Source of the DNA: an uncultured Bacteroidota bacterium
GTDB lineage: Bacteria > Bacteroidota > Bacteroidia > Flavobacteriales > Flavobacteriaceae
NCBI GenBank assembly: GCA_902590705.1
Contig: CACIXU010000006.1
Location: 1-64,000 of the forward strand
Length of the DNA stretch: 64,000 nt
Reading direction: 5' to 3'
The notes under the pieces are model-generated. The model was given only the letters and a program-made list of their open reading frames with translations. It was not told the DNA's origin and searched no databases. Position numbers and translations under genes: made by a program. This document shows, one piece after another, positions 27,072 through 37,224 of the stretch (the first letter of the stretch is position 1; every line of letters begins with the position of its first letter).

Positions 27072-29681
27072 CTAGATGAAATCTTTAGAGGCAGATAGTG
27101 CTTTGGGAATACCGTCGAGTTTTTTTCCCCCTGCAGTAGCGAAAAAGGGTTGACCTCCTCCACTACCTTGAATAAATTGACCTAATTCTCTTACTACCTT
27201 TACCGCGTCTAAACCTTTTTTAATTAACAGTTGTTTGGATATATAGCAGCTTAGAGTAGCTTTTTCATTCGACTCCGAGCCCAATACCATGAATAAATTT
27301 TCATATTCTTTACCTAATTCAAAGCAAAGATCTTTTATTGACTTAGGGTCAAGATCAACTAGTTTTGATAAAAAAGCAACTTCTTGAATTTCTTCAATTT
27401 CTAGTTTAATCTCTGTAGTTAAAATTTTAGTTTTTAATCTTTTGAGCTCGTTGATCTCTTTTTTTAAAAGAATATTTTCAGTTTGAATATTCTCAACTGC
27501 TTTAGGAAGATTTTGCGGATCTTTTAGAAGAAAATTTACTTTTTCTAATACTTGATTTCTATCTTCAAAATATGCTAACGCATCTTCACCAGTAATAGCC
27601 TCTATTCTTCTTACTCCTGCTGCAATTGCAGTTTCAGAAGAAATCTTGAAATACCAAATATCTGCGGTATTCTTTACATGAGTTCCTCCACATAGCTCTA
27701 TTGAATGACCAAAACGAATGGTTCTAACAGTGTCGCCATATTTTTCTCCAAACAAGGCAATTGCACCAGAGGATATTGCCTTTTCATAGGGAACACTTCG
27801 ACTTTCTTCAAGTGGAAGCTTTTCTTTTATTCTAGCATTAACAAATTGTTCCACAGCGGAAATTTCCTCAGGCAACAGTTTTGCAAAGTGAGAAAAGTCA
27901 AATCTAAACATCCCCGAATGAACCATAGAGCCTTTTTGCTCAACATGATCTCCTAAAACAGAACGAAGAGCCTGATGCATTAAATGGGTTGCACTGTGGT
28001 TACAAGCAATTTTATGTCTTTGTTTCTCATCCACCTCAGCATTTAATTTTTGATTTAAGTCAAGGGGAAGAGTAGAAGAATAATGAACAATAAGGTTGTT
28101 TTCCTTTTTAGTGTCTATGATGTAATGAATATCTCCATTAGATGCTTCCAAATAGCCTTTATCTCCAACCTGCCCTCCACTTTCAGGATAAAAAGGTGTC
28201 ATATTAAATACTAATTGAAAAAACTCACCCTCCTTTTTGTTAACCACTTTACGGTATTTAACGATTTTAATTGGGGTAGACAGCAAATCATATCCAACAA
28301 ACTCTTCTTCATCATCATCAGCAATTATTTGCCAGTCATCAATTACAGCGATAGAGGCCGCTCTGGATCGCTCTTTTTGTTTTGTCATCTCTTTATCAAA
28401 TTCCCTCTGGTCGATTTCAAATCCTCTTTCTCTAGCAATCAATGCAGTGAGGTCTAGCGGAAATCCAAATGTGTCGTATAGCTCAAAAGCCTTGATGCCA
28501 CTTATGATTTTACTTTCAGAAGAAGATAATATTGTATTCAATAAGGTCAACCCTTGATCTAGGGTTTTTAAGAACGATGCTTCCTCCTCACGAATGACAT
28601 TTGTAGATATACTTTTTTGTTTTTCTAGTTCAGGGAAAACAGTATTTAGCTGTTTATTTAGGGTTTCAACGAGATGAAAAATAAAAGGTTCTTTTTGATT
28701 TAAAAAAGTAAATCCATACCTAATAGCCCTTCTCAAAATTCTACGAATTACATATCCTGCTCCAGTATTGGATGGAAGTTGGCCATCTACAATTGCAAAA
28801 CAAACTGATCTTAAGTGGTCTGATATTACTCGAATAGCACGGTCAGTTTTTTCATCAATTCCATATTTAAAACCACTAAGGGTTTCAATTTCTTTAATTA
28901 ATGGAGTAAAAACATCAGTGTCATAGTTAGAGGTCTTACCTTGCATTGCCATACAAAGCCTTTCGAAGCCCATTCCTGTATCTACATGTTTTTTAGGTAA
29001 TTGCTCAAGACTACCATTAGCCTTCCTGTTAAACTCAATGAATACAAGATTCCATAACTCAATAACTTGGGGATGATCTTGGTTAACAAGATTGGCTCCA
29101 GGAATCATAGACTTTTCTTCTACACTTCTCAAGTCTATGTGAATTTCTGAGCAAGGTCCACAAGGTCCTTGCTCTCCCATTTCCCAAAAATTATCTTTTT
29201 TATTACCCAATAATATTTTTTCTTCAGGCACTATTTCTTTCCATAAATCATATGCTTCGTGATCTTTATCAAGTTTTTCATTAGAATCTCCCTTAAATAT
29301 TGTTACATATAAGTTTTCTGGATTGATTTTATAGACCTTGGTTAAAAGTTCCCAGGCCCAGGAGATTGCTTCTTTTTTAAAATAATCCCCAAAGCTCCAG
29401 TTTCCAAGCATTTCAAAAAAAGTATGATGATAAGTGTCGACACCGACTTCCTCAAGATCATTATGCTTACCAGATACCCTAAGACATTTTTGTGTATTAG
29501 TAATTCTGGAACTTTTAGGTTTTTGATGACCTAGAAAATAAGGCTTGAATTGATTCATTCCAGCATTGGTAAACATCAAAGTAGGATCATCTTTAATTAC
29601 AATTGGAGCTGAAGGCACAATAGCGTGATCTTTAGATTCAAAAAATTGAAAAAATCGTTTTCTTATTTCAGCAGATCTCAT
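27072..29681 (-). CDS. alaS: alanyl-tRNA synthetase
   Basis: Charges tRNA-Ala and edits Ser/Gly misacylation. The 869 residues contain [20 protein letters not shown] and [12 protein letters not shown] of the catalytic core, [19 protein letters not shown], the editing-domain zinc ligands [13 protein letters not shown] and LCGGTHV, and the C-Ala tail with [17 protein letters not shown]. Full length. It converges with the DUF4136 gene (2-base gap). Confidence 0.98.
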   Translation of the reverse strand: MRSAEIRKRFFQFFESKDHAIVPSAPIVIKDDPTLMFTNAGMNQFKPYFLGHQKPKSSRITNTQKCLRVSGKHNDLEEVGVDTYHHTFFEMLGNWSFGDYFKKEAISWAWELLTKVYKINPENLYVTIFKGDSNEKLDKDHEAYDLWKEIVPEEKILLGNKKDNFWEMGEQGPCGPCSEIHIDLRSVEEKSMIPGANLVNQDHPQVIELWNLVFIEFNRKANGSLEQLPKKHVDTGMGFERLCMAMQGKTSNYDTDVFTPLIKEIETLSGFKYGIDEKTDRAIRVISDHLRSVCFAIVDGQLPSNTGAGYVIRRILRRAIRYGFTFLNQKEPFIFHLVETLNKQLNTVFPELEKQKSISTNVIREEEASFLKTLDQGLTLLNTILSSSESKIISGIKAFELYDTFGFPLDLTALIARERGFEIDQREFDKEMTKQKERSRAASIAVIDDWQIIADDDEEEFVGYDLLSTPIKIVKYRKVVNKKEGEFFQLVFNMTPFYPESGGQVGDKGYLEASNGDIHYIIDTKKENNLIVHYSSTLPLDLNQKLNAEVDEKQRHKIACNHSATHLMHQALRSVLGDHVEQKGSMVHSGMFRFDFSHFAKLLPEEISAVEQFVNARIKEKLPLEESRSVPYEKAISSGAIALFGEKYGDTVRTIRFGHSIELCGGTHVKNTADIWYFKISSETAIAAGVRRIEAITGEDALAYFEDRNQVLEKVNFLLKDPQNLPKAVENIQTENILLKKEINELKRLKTKILTTEIKLEIEEIQEVAFLSKLVDLDPKSIKDLCFELGKEYENLFMVLGSESNEKATLSCYISKQLLIKKGLDAVKVVRELGQFIQGSGGGQPFFATAGGKKLDGIPKALSASKDFI

Positions 29682-29708
29682 TAATTAACGTGATGTTTTT
29701 GACTGATA

Positions 29709-29716
29709 CAAATATA
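29709..29716 (-). promoter_or_regulatory. -7 box for alaS
   Basis: Minus strand TATATTTG, 28 bases before the alaS ATG. A TTA rather than TTG is found at the -33 distance, so the element is only half matched. Confidence 0.45.
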
Positions 29717-29750
29717 GTTTTTTAGTTTTACAGCTAAGCCTATAAATACC

Positions 29751-29785
29751 TTGGGTAACAATAATTTATATATTTAGTATATTTG
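29751..29785 (+). promoter_or_regulatory. candidate promoter for the M23 peptidase gene
   Basis: TTG at 29751-29753 and TATATTTG at 29778-29785. The 24-base spacing is at the long edge of the Bacteroidota range. The gene ATG is at 29827. Confidence 0.45.
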
Positions 29786-29826
29786 AATTAGTATTTTTAA
29801 TACATTCAACCTTTCGAAAACTAATA

Positions 29827-30804
29827 ATGGCCAAGGTTAAATATTATTACGACAAAGAGTCACTCTCATATTTGCCTGTAGAGGTGAACCGATTTGCAGT
29901 TCTATCAAATTTTATTCTTTTTTTGTTAGCTGCAATTTTCTTTGGCGTATTTACATTATTTGTGCTTCTAAATACAGAAACCCTAAATACCCCAAAAGAA
30001 ATAATTCAGTCTCGTGAAATTGAAAATTTTGAATTGCAGTATGAGTTACTAAATAAAAAATTAGATCAAATTGAAGAGGTTATGGCTAATGTCGAGGATA
30101 GGGATAATAATCTTTATCGAGTTTATTTTGAAGCTAGCCCAATTCCAGAAGAACAAAGAAAAATGGGATTTGGTGGAATAAACCGTTATAAGGAATTAGA
30201 AGGGTATGATAATTCTAAACTGATAATCAATACTACCAAACGCTTAGAAATATTAACAAAACAAGTTGTTGTTCAGTCCCGATCACTTGAGGAAATTGAA
30301 AGTTTAGCAAAAAGAAAAGAAGAACTTTTAGGAGCCATGCCCTCTATCCAGCCTATTCACAAAAGTGATTTGAAACGTATGGCATCAGGTTTTGGATATC
30401 GAACAGACCCTTTTACCAAAAAAAGAAGATTCCACCAAGGAATGGATTTTACAGCTCCACGCGGTACCCCTATTTATGCTTCTGGGGATGGTATTGTAGG
30501 GAGAGCTGATAATAGAGCTGCAGGGTATGGAAAACATATTCGAATCGACCATGGATTTGGATATGTTAGTTTGTATGCCCACCTAAGTGAATACAAGGTT
30601 AGGCGAAGACAAAAAGTAAAACGCGGAGATGTTATTGGCTATGTCGGAAGCACAGGTAGGTCCGTAGGTCCCCATCTTCATTACGAGATTTTCAAAGACG
30701 GAAGAAGAGTAAATCCGCTTAACTATTATTCAGGAAATCTAACAGCGGAGGAGTTCGACATTATGCTTAATCTGGCAAATCAGGAAAACCAATCTATGGA
30801 CTAA
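29827..30804 (+). CDS. M23 family membrane-anchored peptidase
   Basis: Predicted peptidoglycan endopeptidase or regulator of one. One membrane segment (about 24-50), a coiled-coil region (about 55-165), then a lysostaphin-like M23 domain: the zinc ligands appear at RFHQGMDFTA (His203, Asp207) and GPHLHYEI (His285), with His252 in the YAHLSEY motif, so the active site looks complete. Its layout resembles flavobacterial MepM-type proteins. The next gene starts on the last base of its stop codon. Confidence 0.92.
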   Translation: MAKVKYYYDKESLSYLPVEVNRFAVLSNFILFLLAAIFFGVFTLFVLLNTETLNTPKEIIQSREIENFELQYELLNKKLDQIEEVMANVEDRDNNLYRVYFEASPIPEEQRKMGFGGINRYKELEGYDNSKLIINTTKRLEILTKQVVVQSRSLEEIESLAKRKEELLGAMPSIQPIHKSDLKRMASGFGYRTDPFTKKRRFHQGMDFTAPRGTPIYASGDGIVGRADNRAAGYGKHIRIDHGFGYVSLYAHLSEYKVRRRQKVKRGDVIGYVGSTGRSVGPHLHYEIFKDGRRVNPLNYYSGNLTAEEFDIMLNLANQENQSMD

Positions 30805-31133
30805 TGCTCATTAAATTACCATCAAAGAGGTATTATACGATAGGAGAAATTGCAAAAGCATTTAATGTAAATACATCTCTTTTAAGATTTTGGGAAAAAG
30901 AGTTTAAAGAAATCCAACCCAAAAAGAAGCAAAGTGGAGCAAGAAAGTATACTAAAGAAGATATAATTATTTTAGAAAAAATTTATTTCCTTCTTAAGAA
31001 GAAGGGTTTGACTATTGAGGGAGCAAAAAAGCAACTTAAAATTAAATCTTCTGAGGATGGAAATCACCAGTTGATCATTCAAAAGTTAGAAATTATTAAA
31101 GCTAATTTGGAATTAATTAAAGAAAAATTATAA
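30804..31133 (+). CDS. MerR-family transcriptional regulator
   Basis: Small DNA-binding protein of 109 residues with a winged-helix MerR domain: KRYYTIGEIAKAFNVNTSLLRFWEKEF at the N-terminus and a short C-terminal helix. No effector domain or metal-binding cysteines are present, so it is of the short type found beside M23 peptidase genes in Bacteroidota. It overlaps the peptidase gene by one base (TAATG), suggesting the two are co-transcribed; its targets are unknown. Confidence 0.9.
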   Translation: MLIKLPSKRYYTIGEIAKAFNVNTSLLRFWEKEFKEIQPKKKQSGARKYTKEDIIILEKIYFLLKKKGLTIEGAKKQLKIKSSEDGNHQLIIQKLEIIKANLELIKEKL

Positions 31134-32438
31134 TTATTTTTTTCTGAAAAATAATTGAATTGGAACTCCCTTGAAATTATATATTTCTCTTATTTTCTTT
31201 TCAAGAAATCTCTTATACGGATCTTTAACGTATTGTGGTAAATTACAGAAAAACGCAAATTGAGGATGGTTAGTGGGCAACTGTGTGCAAAATTTAATTT
31301 TGACATACTTCCCTTTAAATGATGGAGGCGGTTGGCTCTCAATAATTGGTAGTAGAACATTATTCAGCTTTCTTGTGGCAATCCGATTTGAACGATTTTT
31401 GAATACTGAAACTCCTGTTTCTATAGCCTTAAAAATTCTTTGTTTACTTAAAGCTGAAATAAAAACGATCGGGACATCTGTAAAAGGGTTAATCTTATCA
31501 CGAATTTGATTTTCAAACACCTTGGTAGAAAGGGTTTCTTTTTCAATCAAATCCCACTTATTAATTAAGATTACAATTCCTTTGTTATTTCTATGGGCAA
31601 GCCAAAATATATTTTGAACTTGTCCATCAAATCCACGGGTAGCATCAACTAAAAGTAAGCATATATCACAGTACTCAATTGATCTCACTGAGCGCATTAC
31701 AGAATAAAACTCAATATCTTCCTTAACCTTACTTTTTTTCCTAATCCCAGCTGTATCGATAAGATTAAATTCAAAACCAAAACGATTATAAATCGTATCG
31801 ATACTGTCTCTAGTTGTCCCAGAAATATCAGTAACTATATAACGATCTTCTCCAATTAGGGAATTGATAAAAGAAGACTTTCCAGCATTAGGTCTCCCTA
31901 CAACAGCAAATCTGGGCAATTTATCTCTGATGTTTTCGCCATCTTTAGGCAATACTTTAACCAACTCATCTAATAATTCCCCAGTGCCACTTCCATTAAT
32001 AGCAGAAACAGTGTATATTTTTTCGTATCCCAAGGCATAAAATTCAATCACATTCTCTTGTGTTTTTGAATTGTCCCCTTTATTAGCAGTCAAGAAAATA
32101 GGTTTTTGAGAACGGCGAAGTAATTTAGCAATGGTCTCGTCCATTCCAGTTATACCTTCGACCAAATCAACCATAAAAAATATAGCATCAGCTTCTTCAA
32201 TAGCGAGATTCACCTGCTTATCAATCTCTTTTTGGAAAATGTCATCGCTATTTTCTAAATAACCCCCAGTATCAATAAGAGTAAATTCAATTCCGTTCCA
32301 GTCTGATTTCCCATAATGACGATCTCTAGTAACGCCGCTTATTGCATCAACGATTGCCTCTCTTTTTTTAATCAGTCGGTTAAAAAAAGTAGATTTCCCA
32401 ACGTTTGGTCTACCTATAATTGCTACAATACCTCCCAC
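31134..32438 (-). CDS. der: GTPase Der (EngA)
   Basis: Double GTPase needed for 50S ribosome assembly. Two G domains: the first with GRPNVGKSTFFNRL near residue 8 and DTGGY; the second with GRPNAGKSSFINSL near 180, DTAGIR and LINKWDLIEK. A C-terminal KH-like domain ends VPIQLFFRKK. 434 residues, normal length. The start codon is followed almost at once by the first P-loop. Confidence 0.97.
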   Translation of the reverse strand: MGGIVAIIGRPNVGKSTFFNRLIKKREAIVDAISGVTRDRHYGKSDWNGIEFTLIDTGGYLENSDDIFQKEIDKQVNLAIEEADAIFFMVDLVEGITGMDETIAKLLRRSQKPIFLTANKGDNSKTQENVIEFYALGYEKIYTVSAINGSGTGELLDELVKVLPKDGENIRDKLPRFAVVGRPNAGKSSFINSLIGEDRYIVTDISGTTRDSIDTIYNRFGFEFNLIDTAGIRKKSKVKEDIEFYSVMRSVRSIEYCDICLLLVDATRGFDGQVQNIFWLAHRNNKGIVILINKWDLIEKETLSTKVFENQIRDKINPFTDVPIVFISALSKQRIFKAIETGVSVFKNRSNRIATRKLNNVLLPIIESQPPPSFKGKYVKIKFCTQLPTNHPQFAFFCNLPQYVKDPYKRFLEKKIREIYNFKGVPIQLFFRKK

Positions 32439-32492
32439 TCTATTAGTTTTGTCAGCAAAAATAAGGCAATTCTACGGGAATCGATTTGTGAT

Positions 32493-33383
32493 TTATTGCT
32501 GATAACCAAAACGTTTTAGTTGTTTTGGATTAGATCGCCAATTTTTCTCTACTTTGACGAAAAGTTCGAGGTGAACTTTCTTCCCAAAAAAGGTTTGAAG
32601 ATCCATTCTGGCGATAGTTCCAACTCTCTTGAGCTGTTCTCCTTTATTACCTATAATAATCCCCTTTTGAGTATCTCGCTCAACAAAAATAACTGATCGT
32701 ATTCGTATGATTTTTTCTTCCTCCTTAAAAGATTCAGTGATCACCTCAACAGAATAAGGCACCTCTTGATCGTAAATCTGTAAAATGCTTTTTCTTATGG
32801 CCTCATTTACAAAAAATCGTTCTGATTTATCACTGAGTTGATCTTTAGGGAAATAAGCTGGTGACTCAGGTAAAAGCTTAATAAGTAACTGAAGCAGTTC
32901 CTCAATATAAAAACCAGTTAAAGCTGAGATAGGAATGATTTTAGCACTTGGAAAAACTGAACTCCAGTGACTTACTGCCAACTCCAAATCCTTTTGATTT
33001 GAACAATCAATTTTATTTATTAAAACTAACAAAGGGATTTTAATTTTTTTTATCTTATCAAATAATTTTTGGTCTTTTGTTTGATCTTCATCAATTGCAA
33101 TCATATATATCAATACATCAGCATCAATTAAAGATTCTTTGACAAATTTCATCATTGAATTTTGCATTTCATAGGCTGGCTCAATTATCCCCGGAGTATC
33201 GGATAGAACTAACTGATAATTTTGACCATTAATTAATCCCAAGATACGATGCCTGGTTGTTTGAGCTTTTGGAGTGGTAATAGTAAGGTCTTTTCCTATC
33301 AATGCATTGACCAAAGTAGATTTACCTACATTAGGGTTACCAACTATAGAAACGTAGCCAGATTTATGTGAGGTTTTCGACAT
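32493..33383 (-). CDS. era: GTPase Era
   Basis: GTPase that binds the 3' end of 16S rRNA in 30S assembly. With the ATG at 33383 the product has 296 residues: SIVGNPNVGKSTLVNALIG (P-loop), DTPGI, LINKID, then a KH domain with the signature VIFVERDTQKGIIIGNKGEQLK. A TTG five codons upstream could be used, but the ATG is in the usual place. It is divergent from the initiator tRNA and followed by der on the same strand. Confidence 0.96.
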   Translation of the reverse strand: MSKTSHKSGYVSIVGNPNVGKSTLVNALIGKDLTITTPKAQTTRHRILGLINGQNYQLVLSDTPGIIEPAYEMQNSMMKFVKESLIDADVLIYMIAIDEDQTKDQKLFDKIKKIKIPLLVLINKIDCSNQKDLELAVSHWSSVFPSAKIIPISALTGFYIEELLQLLIKLLPESPAYFPKDQLSDKSERFFVNEAIRKSILQIYDQEVPYSVEVITESFKEEEKIIRIRSVIFVERDTQKGIIIGNKGEQLKRVGTIARMDLQTFFGKKVHLELFVKVEKNWRSNPKQLKRFGYQQ

Positions 33384-33412
33384 TTCACAAAGATACAATG
33401 TTTGATTAAGCC

Positions 33413-33443
33413 TTGGTTGTAGGGTATTAATTTTGTAAATTTG
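33413..33443 (+). promoter_or_regulatory. tandem promoter boxes for the initiator tRNA
   Basis: TTG at 33413-33415 and TAAATTTG at 33436-33443 are 20 bases apart, a full match to the Bacteroidota pattern. A second box TAATTTTG lies directly before it at 33428-33435, with another TTG 23 bases upstream of it. The first box pair would start transcription at about the tRNA 5' end. Confidence 0.65.
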
Positions 33444-33451
33444 TAAAATCT

Positions 33452-33524
<73 letters not shown>

Positions 33525-33546
33525 CTACAGCAGCATTAAGTTTGTA

Positions 33547-33582
33547 AAACTCTTTTTCTATATTTGATAAAGAGTTTTTTTT
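33547..33582 (+). terminator. intrinsic terminator of the tRNA gene
   Basis: Stem AAACTCTTT/AAAGAGTTT (33547-33555 and 33569-33577) with a 13-base loop and a run of T to 33582, directly before the ATG of the next gene. The loop contains TATATTTG (33559-33566), a match to the -7 promoter box, so the same bases may end the tRNA transcript and start the next one. Confidence 0.65.
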
Positions 33583-33996
33583 ATGTCTAAAGTTTCTTGG
33601 AAGGATAAGTTTGAAAGTAAATCAAATATCCGAGTTAAGAAATTAAATAAGTCTTATTGGGGTAATCCTATTGGATCGAAAATGCTCATTCCTTCACCAA
33701 AGGTGATTCAAGAATACATTAATAATAGTGAATTTGGTGATAAACTCGATGTCAGAACTATGAGAAATGACTTAGCAATTGAGTTTAATGCTGATTTTAC
33801 CTGCCCAATGACGACAGGTATTTTTTTAAAAATTGTTGCTGAATATAACTATGAAAAATTCAAAGAAAAAAAAGAAATCGAGGAAATATGCCCGTTTTGG
33901 AGAATTATTGAACCAAAAAGTAAACTTGCAGAGAAACTAACTTTTGGTAAAAAATTTATTATTGAAAATAGAATAGTTGAAAAAATAGACAATTAA
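33583..33996 (+). CDS. MGMT-like family protein
   Basis: 137-residue protein that resembles the small 'MGMT family' proteins related to the DNA-binding domain of O6-methylguanine transferase. Matching landmarks: KMLIPSPKVIQEYIN, DVRTMRNDLAIEFNADFTCPMTTGIFL (cysteine in TCPMTTGIF) and CPFWRIIEPKSKLAEKL, where the last resembles the PFWRVI-type strand of the family. The alkyl-accepting PCHR motif is absent, so it would bind DNA or a nucleotide rather than transfer alkyl groups. The family link is by recall and not searched. Confidence 0.6.
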   Translation: MSKVSWKDKFESKSNIRVKKLNKSYWGNPIGSKMLIPSPKVIQEYINNSEFGDKLDVRTMRNDLAIEFNADFTCPMTTGIFLKIVAEYNYEKFKEKKEIEEICPFWRIIEPKSKLAEKLTFGKKFIIENRIVEKIDN

Positions 33997-34129
33997 AAAA
34001 ACACATCTTCATTACAAAGATTAAATATTTTTAAGTTCATTTTTCCAGATTTATTAAATAATACTTTTAATTTGATTTTAACAACTATTTCATTTTTATA
34101 CACTAAAATATCTCCCCTTACTGTATAAG

Positions 34130-34160
34130 ACGGATTAGTATTTTTACTAGTCCGTTTTTT
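34130..34160 (+). terminator. intrinsic terminator after the MGMT-like gene
   Basis: Stem of 11 bp ACGGATTAGTA (34130-34140), 4-base loop TTTT, TACTAGTCCGT (34145-34155) with one G-T wobble, then T to 34160. It sits 134 bases past the MGMT-like stop. The stretch 33997-34295 contains no gene I can support apart from this hairpin; a 62-codon frame on the other strand (34181-33993) runs through the hairpin. Confidence 0.75.
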
Positions 34161-34295
34161 ATTTGAATTATCCTCAACCACTGTAAATAAATGGATTAAC
34201 CTAACATTAATTCAATTAAATGTTTTCAAGACCATTTTTGATAACAGAGTAATTTTATTAGATTGTATCTTTCTAAACTCTATACTAATAAATAT

Positions 34296-37142
34296 ATGAG
34301 AATAAATCTATCACCAATATGCTTTATGGTCGTGCTATTTTTAATCAACTTTACCCATGCACAAAATGATTCCATTTATTGGCCTAAAATCAATAAGGAA
34401 TCCAAAACATGGACTCGATGGTGGTGGATGGGTAGTGCAGTCAATAAAAAAAATATTACCCGTTCATTAATCACTTTCGAAAAAGCAGGAGTCGGCGGTG
34501 TAGAAATAGAACCTATCTACGGAGTAAAAGGACAAGAGAAAAATTTTATTAATTTTTTAAGTCCATATTGGATTGAGATGCTAAACCATACTATAAGGGT
34601 CGCAGATAGCTTACAAATGGGTGTTGATTTGACACTTGGAACTGGTTGGCCTTGGGGTGGATCAAATGTAAAACCAGCAGATGCCGCCAAGCGTCTATTG
34701 GTTAGGAAAGTCAACCTAAAAAAGGGAACTCTTTTTTCCGAGAGAGTTTCTCCATTCGAAACTGGAACCTTGATATACCCCGACCAACTTGACATCAAGG
34801 TCTTTGATTCAAAAAAAGTTAGGCCAAGCAGAAAGTGGGGGTTTCGCGAAGTTGGTTCAGTCTGGCCAAAACTCATTGGGGTTTTTGCTTTTGACACCCA
34901 AAACAATTTTATAGATCTGACTAATAAAATTATTAATGAAAAAATTGAATGGGAGAACAAAGACAAGGACTTCGATCTGTTTTTTGTCTTTGAAGACCAA
35001 ACTAGGCAAAAAGTAAAGAGAGCTGCTCCAGGAGGGGAAGGTTGGGTTCTAGATCACTTTTCTATCAAGGCTTTAAAAAATTACCTACAACTTTTCAGTA
35101 GTGTTTTGGAAAAAGCAGATGGTAAGGTTCGGTCAGTTTTTAACGACAGCTATGAAGTATACAGAGCAGACTATACTAATAAATTTTTTGAGATTTTTGA
35201 ACTTTACCGCGGCTATGATCTGAGGCCCTACATGAATCGTCTTTTGGATAGAGATGATAACGAAATCAGCAATCGAATCAGAAGTGATTACAGAGAAACA
35301 TTGTCTGATTTATTGGTAAAAGGGTTCAATACCTTTTGGAATGAATGGGCGCAAAATAAAGGAGTAAAAACTAAATATCAAGCGCATGGTTCCCCGGGAA
35401 ATCTTATCGACCTTTATGCCTCAGCAGACATCCCTGAATGTGAAACCTTTGGATCTATGCCTTACGATATCAAAGGGTTTAGGAGGATAGAAGGAAATGG
35501 AAGTTCAGCGGATTACCCTCACAGGAATTTTCGAGCTGGAGATGCCGATGTGGCCATGATAAAATTTTCATCCTCTGCAGCACATTTGTCAGGTAAAAAA
35601 CAGGTTTCGGCCGAAACATTTACTTGGCTCAGAGAACATTTTAGAACTGCTTTATCTCAGTGCAAACCAGAGTTGGAAGATTTGTTTCTAAATGGTATTA
35701 ATCATGTCTTTTTACACGGATCTACCTATTCGCCGGAATCTGCCGAATGGCCGGGATGGAAGTTTTATGCTCCAGTGAATTTTAATGATTCTAACCCGAT
35801 TTGGGAAGATGCCCCCGCACTATTTGAATACATCTGCCGATCACAGTCACAATTACAACAGGGCCAGCACGACAACGATTTATTGGTCTATTGGCCTGTT
35901 CACGACAGTTGGGCAAAATTTAATCAGGGTAAGCTATTAGTACAGTTTGCTATTCATCGCCTCGATACTTGGTTGTCGGGAACTCCATTTTATGAAACAG
36001 TTCATCATTTAATAAAACAGGGCTATAGCATGGACTACGTATCGGATCGCTTTTTGGAAAAAATCAATGTTGAAAATGGGGTCATTCAACTACCGGGGGG
36101 AAATTACCGCTCAATCATTGTTCCTCCTTCCCAATACATACCCCTGAAAACTTTGAAAAAACTTGTTGATCTTCGAACCATGGGAGCATCGGTTGTCTTT
36201 TTGGGAACCCCCAAAAGTGTTCCAGGTTTTTTCGAGTATCAAAAAAGAGAGCAGGAACTTAAAGCTTTTGTCAAAGAAAAAATCAATAAAGTTTATTCCC
36301 TAAAAGAAATGGAAATCCCCCTTAAAAAAGCAGGAGTAATCAAGGAGAAATTAGTCCAAAATGGGCTTAAATTCATCCGAAGGAAAAATAGGGGTGAAAA
36401 AATCTACTATCTGGTAAATCATACATCCAAAAAAATTGAGGAATTTGTCTCCTTGGTCATTCCCAACAAAGAGGTTTTGATCTTGGACCCTCTAACTGGA
36501 AAAACAGGAAAAGCTATTACAGAGCACCAAACAGGGATCACCAAAGTAAAAATTTCGCTACCCTCTGGATCAAGCATCTTTCTCATAACCTCCGACAGAA
36601 TCAACACTCAAAAATGGTATTATTACAAGCCCTCAAAAAACTCCTACAAAATCACCGGTGACTGGGATTTTAAATTAATCAAAGGAGGGCCATATACTGA
36701 CTTTTCGAAAAAAACCAATTTATTGACCTCATGGACCCAATGGGGTGAAAAAATGGAAGCCTTTTCAGGTACTGCTCAATATGAAATCAAATTCAACAGA
36801 CCAACAGAACATAAAGGCGCTTGGCTATTGCAATTGGGAGATGTTCGTGAAAGTGCAAAAATCTGGTTAAATGACAAGTTCATTGGTCCATTATGGTCCT
36901 ACCCTTATCAGCTCACCATTAAAAGTTTGAAAAAGGGGAAAAACAGCCTTCGTATTCAAGTGACTAACCTGGGGGCTAATCGAATAAAAGCAAAGGAAGC
37001 AAGAGGTGAGGAATGGAAATCCTTTTATAATATTAATATGGTTGGGCTAGATTATAAACCTTTTGATACGTCAAAATGGGAACTTATAGAGGCAGGAATT
37101 TTGGAAGATCCTATATTAATTCCCTTAGAGATTTCTGAATAG
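34296..37142 (+). CDS. GH106-like alpha-L-rhamnosidase
   Basis: Secreted glycoside hydrolase expected to release terminal L-rhamnose. From the ATG at 34296 it has 948 residues: a signal peptide (MRINLSPICFMVVLFLINF, ending HAQ), the GH106 opening WTRWWWMGSAVNKKNITRSL and GVGGVEIEPIYG, then the large catalytic part and a C-terminal galactose-binding-type beta-sandwich (LLQLGDVRESAKIWLND and KSLKKGKNSLRIQVTNLG). An earlier in-frame TTG at 34263 adds 11 residues before the signal peptide. First gene of the rhamnose island, followed by the sulfatases on the same strand. Confidence 0.85.
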   Translation: MRINLSPICFMVVLFLINFTHAQNDSIYWPKINKESKTWTRWWWMGSAVNKKNITRSLITFEKAGVGGVEIEPIYGVKGQEKNFINFLSPYWIEMLNHTIRVADSLQMGVDLTLGTGWPWGGSNVKPADAAKRLLVRKVNLKKGTLFSERVSPFETGTLIYPDQLDIKVFDSKKVRPSRKWGFREVGSVWPKLIGVFAFDTQNNFIDLTNKIINEKIEWENKDKDFDLFFVFEDQTRQKVKRAAPGGEGWVLDHFSIKALKNYLQLFSSVLEKADGKVRSVFNDSYEVYRADYTNKFFEIFELYRGYDLRPYMNRLLDRDDNEISNRIRSDYRETLSDLLVKGFNTFWNEWAQNKGVKTKYQAHGSPGNLIDLYASADIPECETFGSMPYDIKGFRRIEGNGSSADYPHRNFRAGDADVAMIKFSSSAAHLSGKKQVSAETFTWLREHFRTALSQCKPELEDLFLNGINHVFLHGSTYSPESAEWPGWKFYAPVNFNDSNPIWEDAPALFEYICRSQSQLQQGQHDNDLLVYWPVHDSWAKFNQGKLLVQFAIHRLDTWLSGTPFYETVHHLIKQGYSMDYVSDRFLEKINVENGVIQLPGGNYRSIIVPPSQYIPLKTLKKLVDLRTMGASVVFLGTPKSVPGFFEYQKREQELKAFVKEKINKVYSLKEMEIPLKKAGVIKEKLVQNGLKFIRRKNRGEKIYYLVNHTSKKIEEFVSLVIPNKEVLILDPLTGKTGKAITEHQTGITKVKISLPSGSSIFLITSDRINTQKWYYYKPSKNSYKITGDWDFKLIKGGPYTDFSKKTNLLTSWTQWGEKMEAFSGTAQYEIKFNRPTEHKGAWLLQLGDVRESAKIWLNDKFIGPLWSYPYQLTIKSLKKGKNSLRIQVTNLGANRIKAKEARGEEWKSFYNINMVGLDYKPFDTSKWELIEAGILEDPILIPLEISE

Positions 37143-37224
37143 AAATATATACCAATTGAACAGGAAAATAATTGGACATTAAACTTTATCTAAATTTATT
37201 AAATTTAAAAAAACAATTACAAAT

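Noticed and set aside
30804-31133. MerR gene as a metal-responsive regulator
   Set aside because: No metal-binding cysteines or effector domain; neighbours are cell-wall and ribosome genes.
33993-34181. 62-codon leftward frame between the MGMT-like gene and the GH106 gene
   Set aside because: It overlaps the MGMT-like stop, runs through the strong rightward terminator hairpin, has no recognisable domain and no promoter. A protein-like look to its second half leaves a small chance of a remnant gene.
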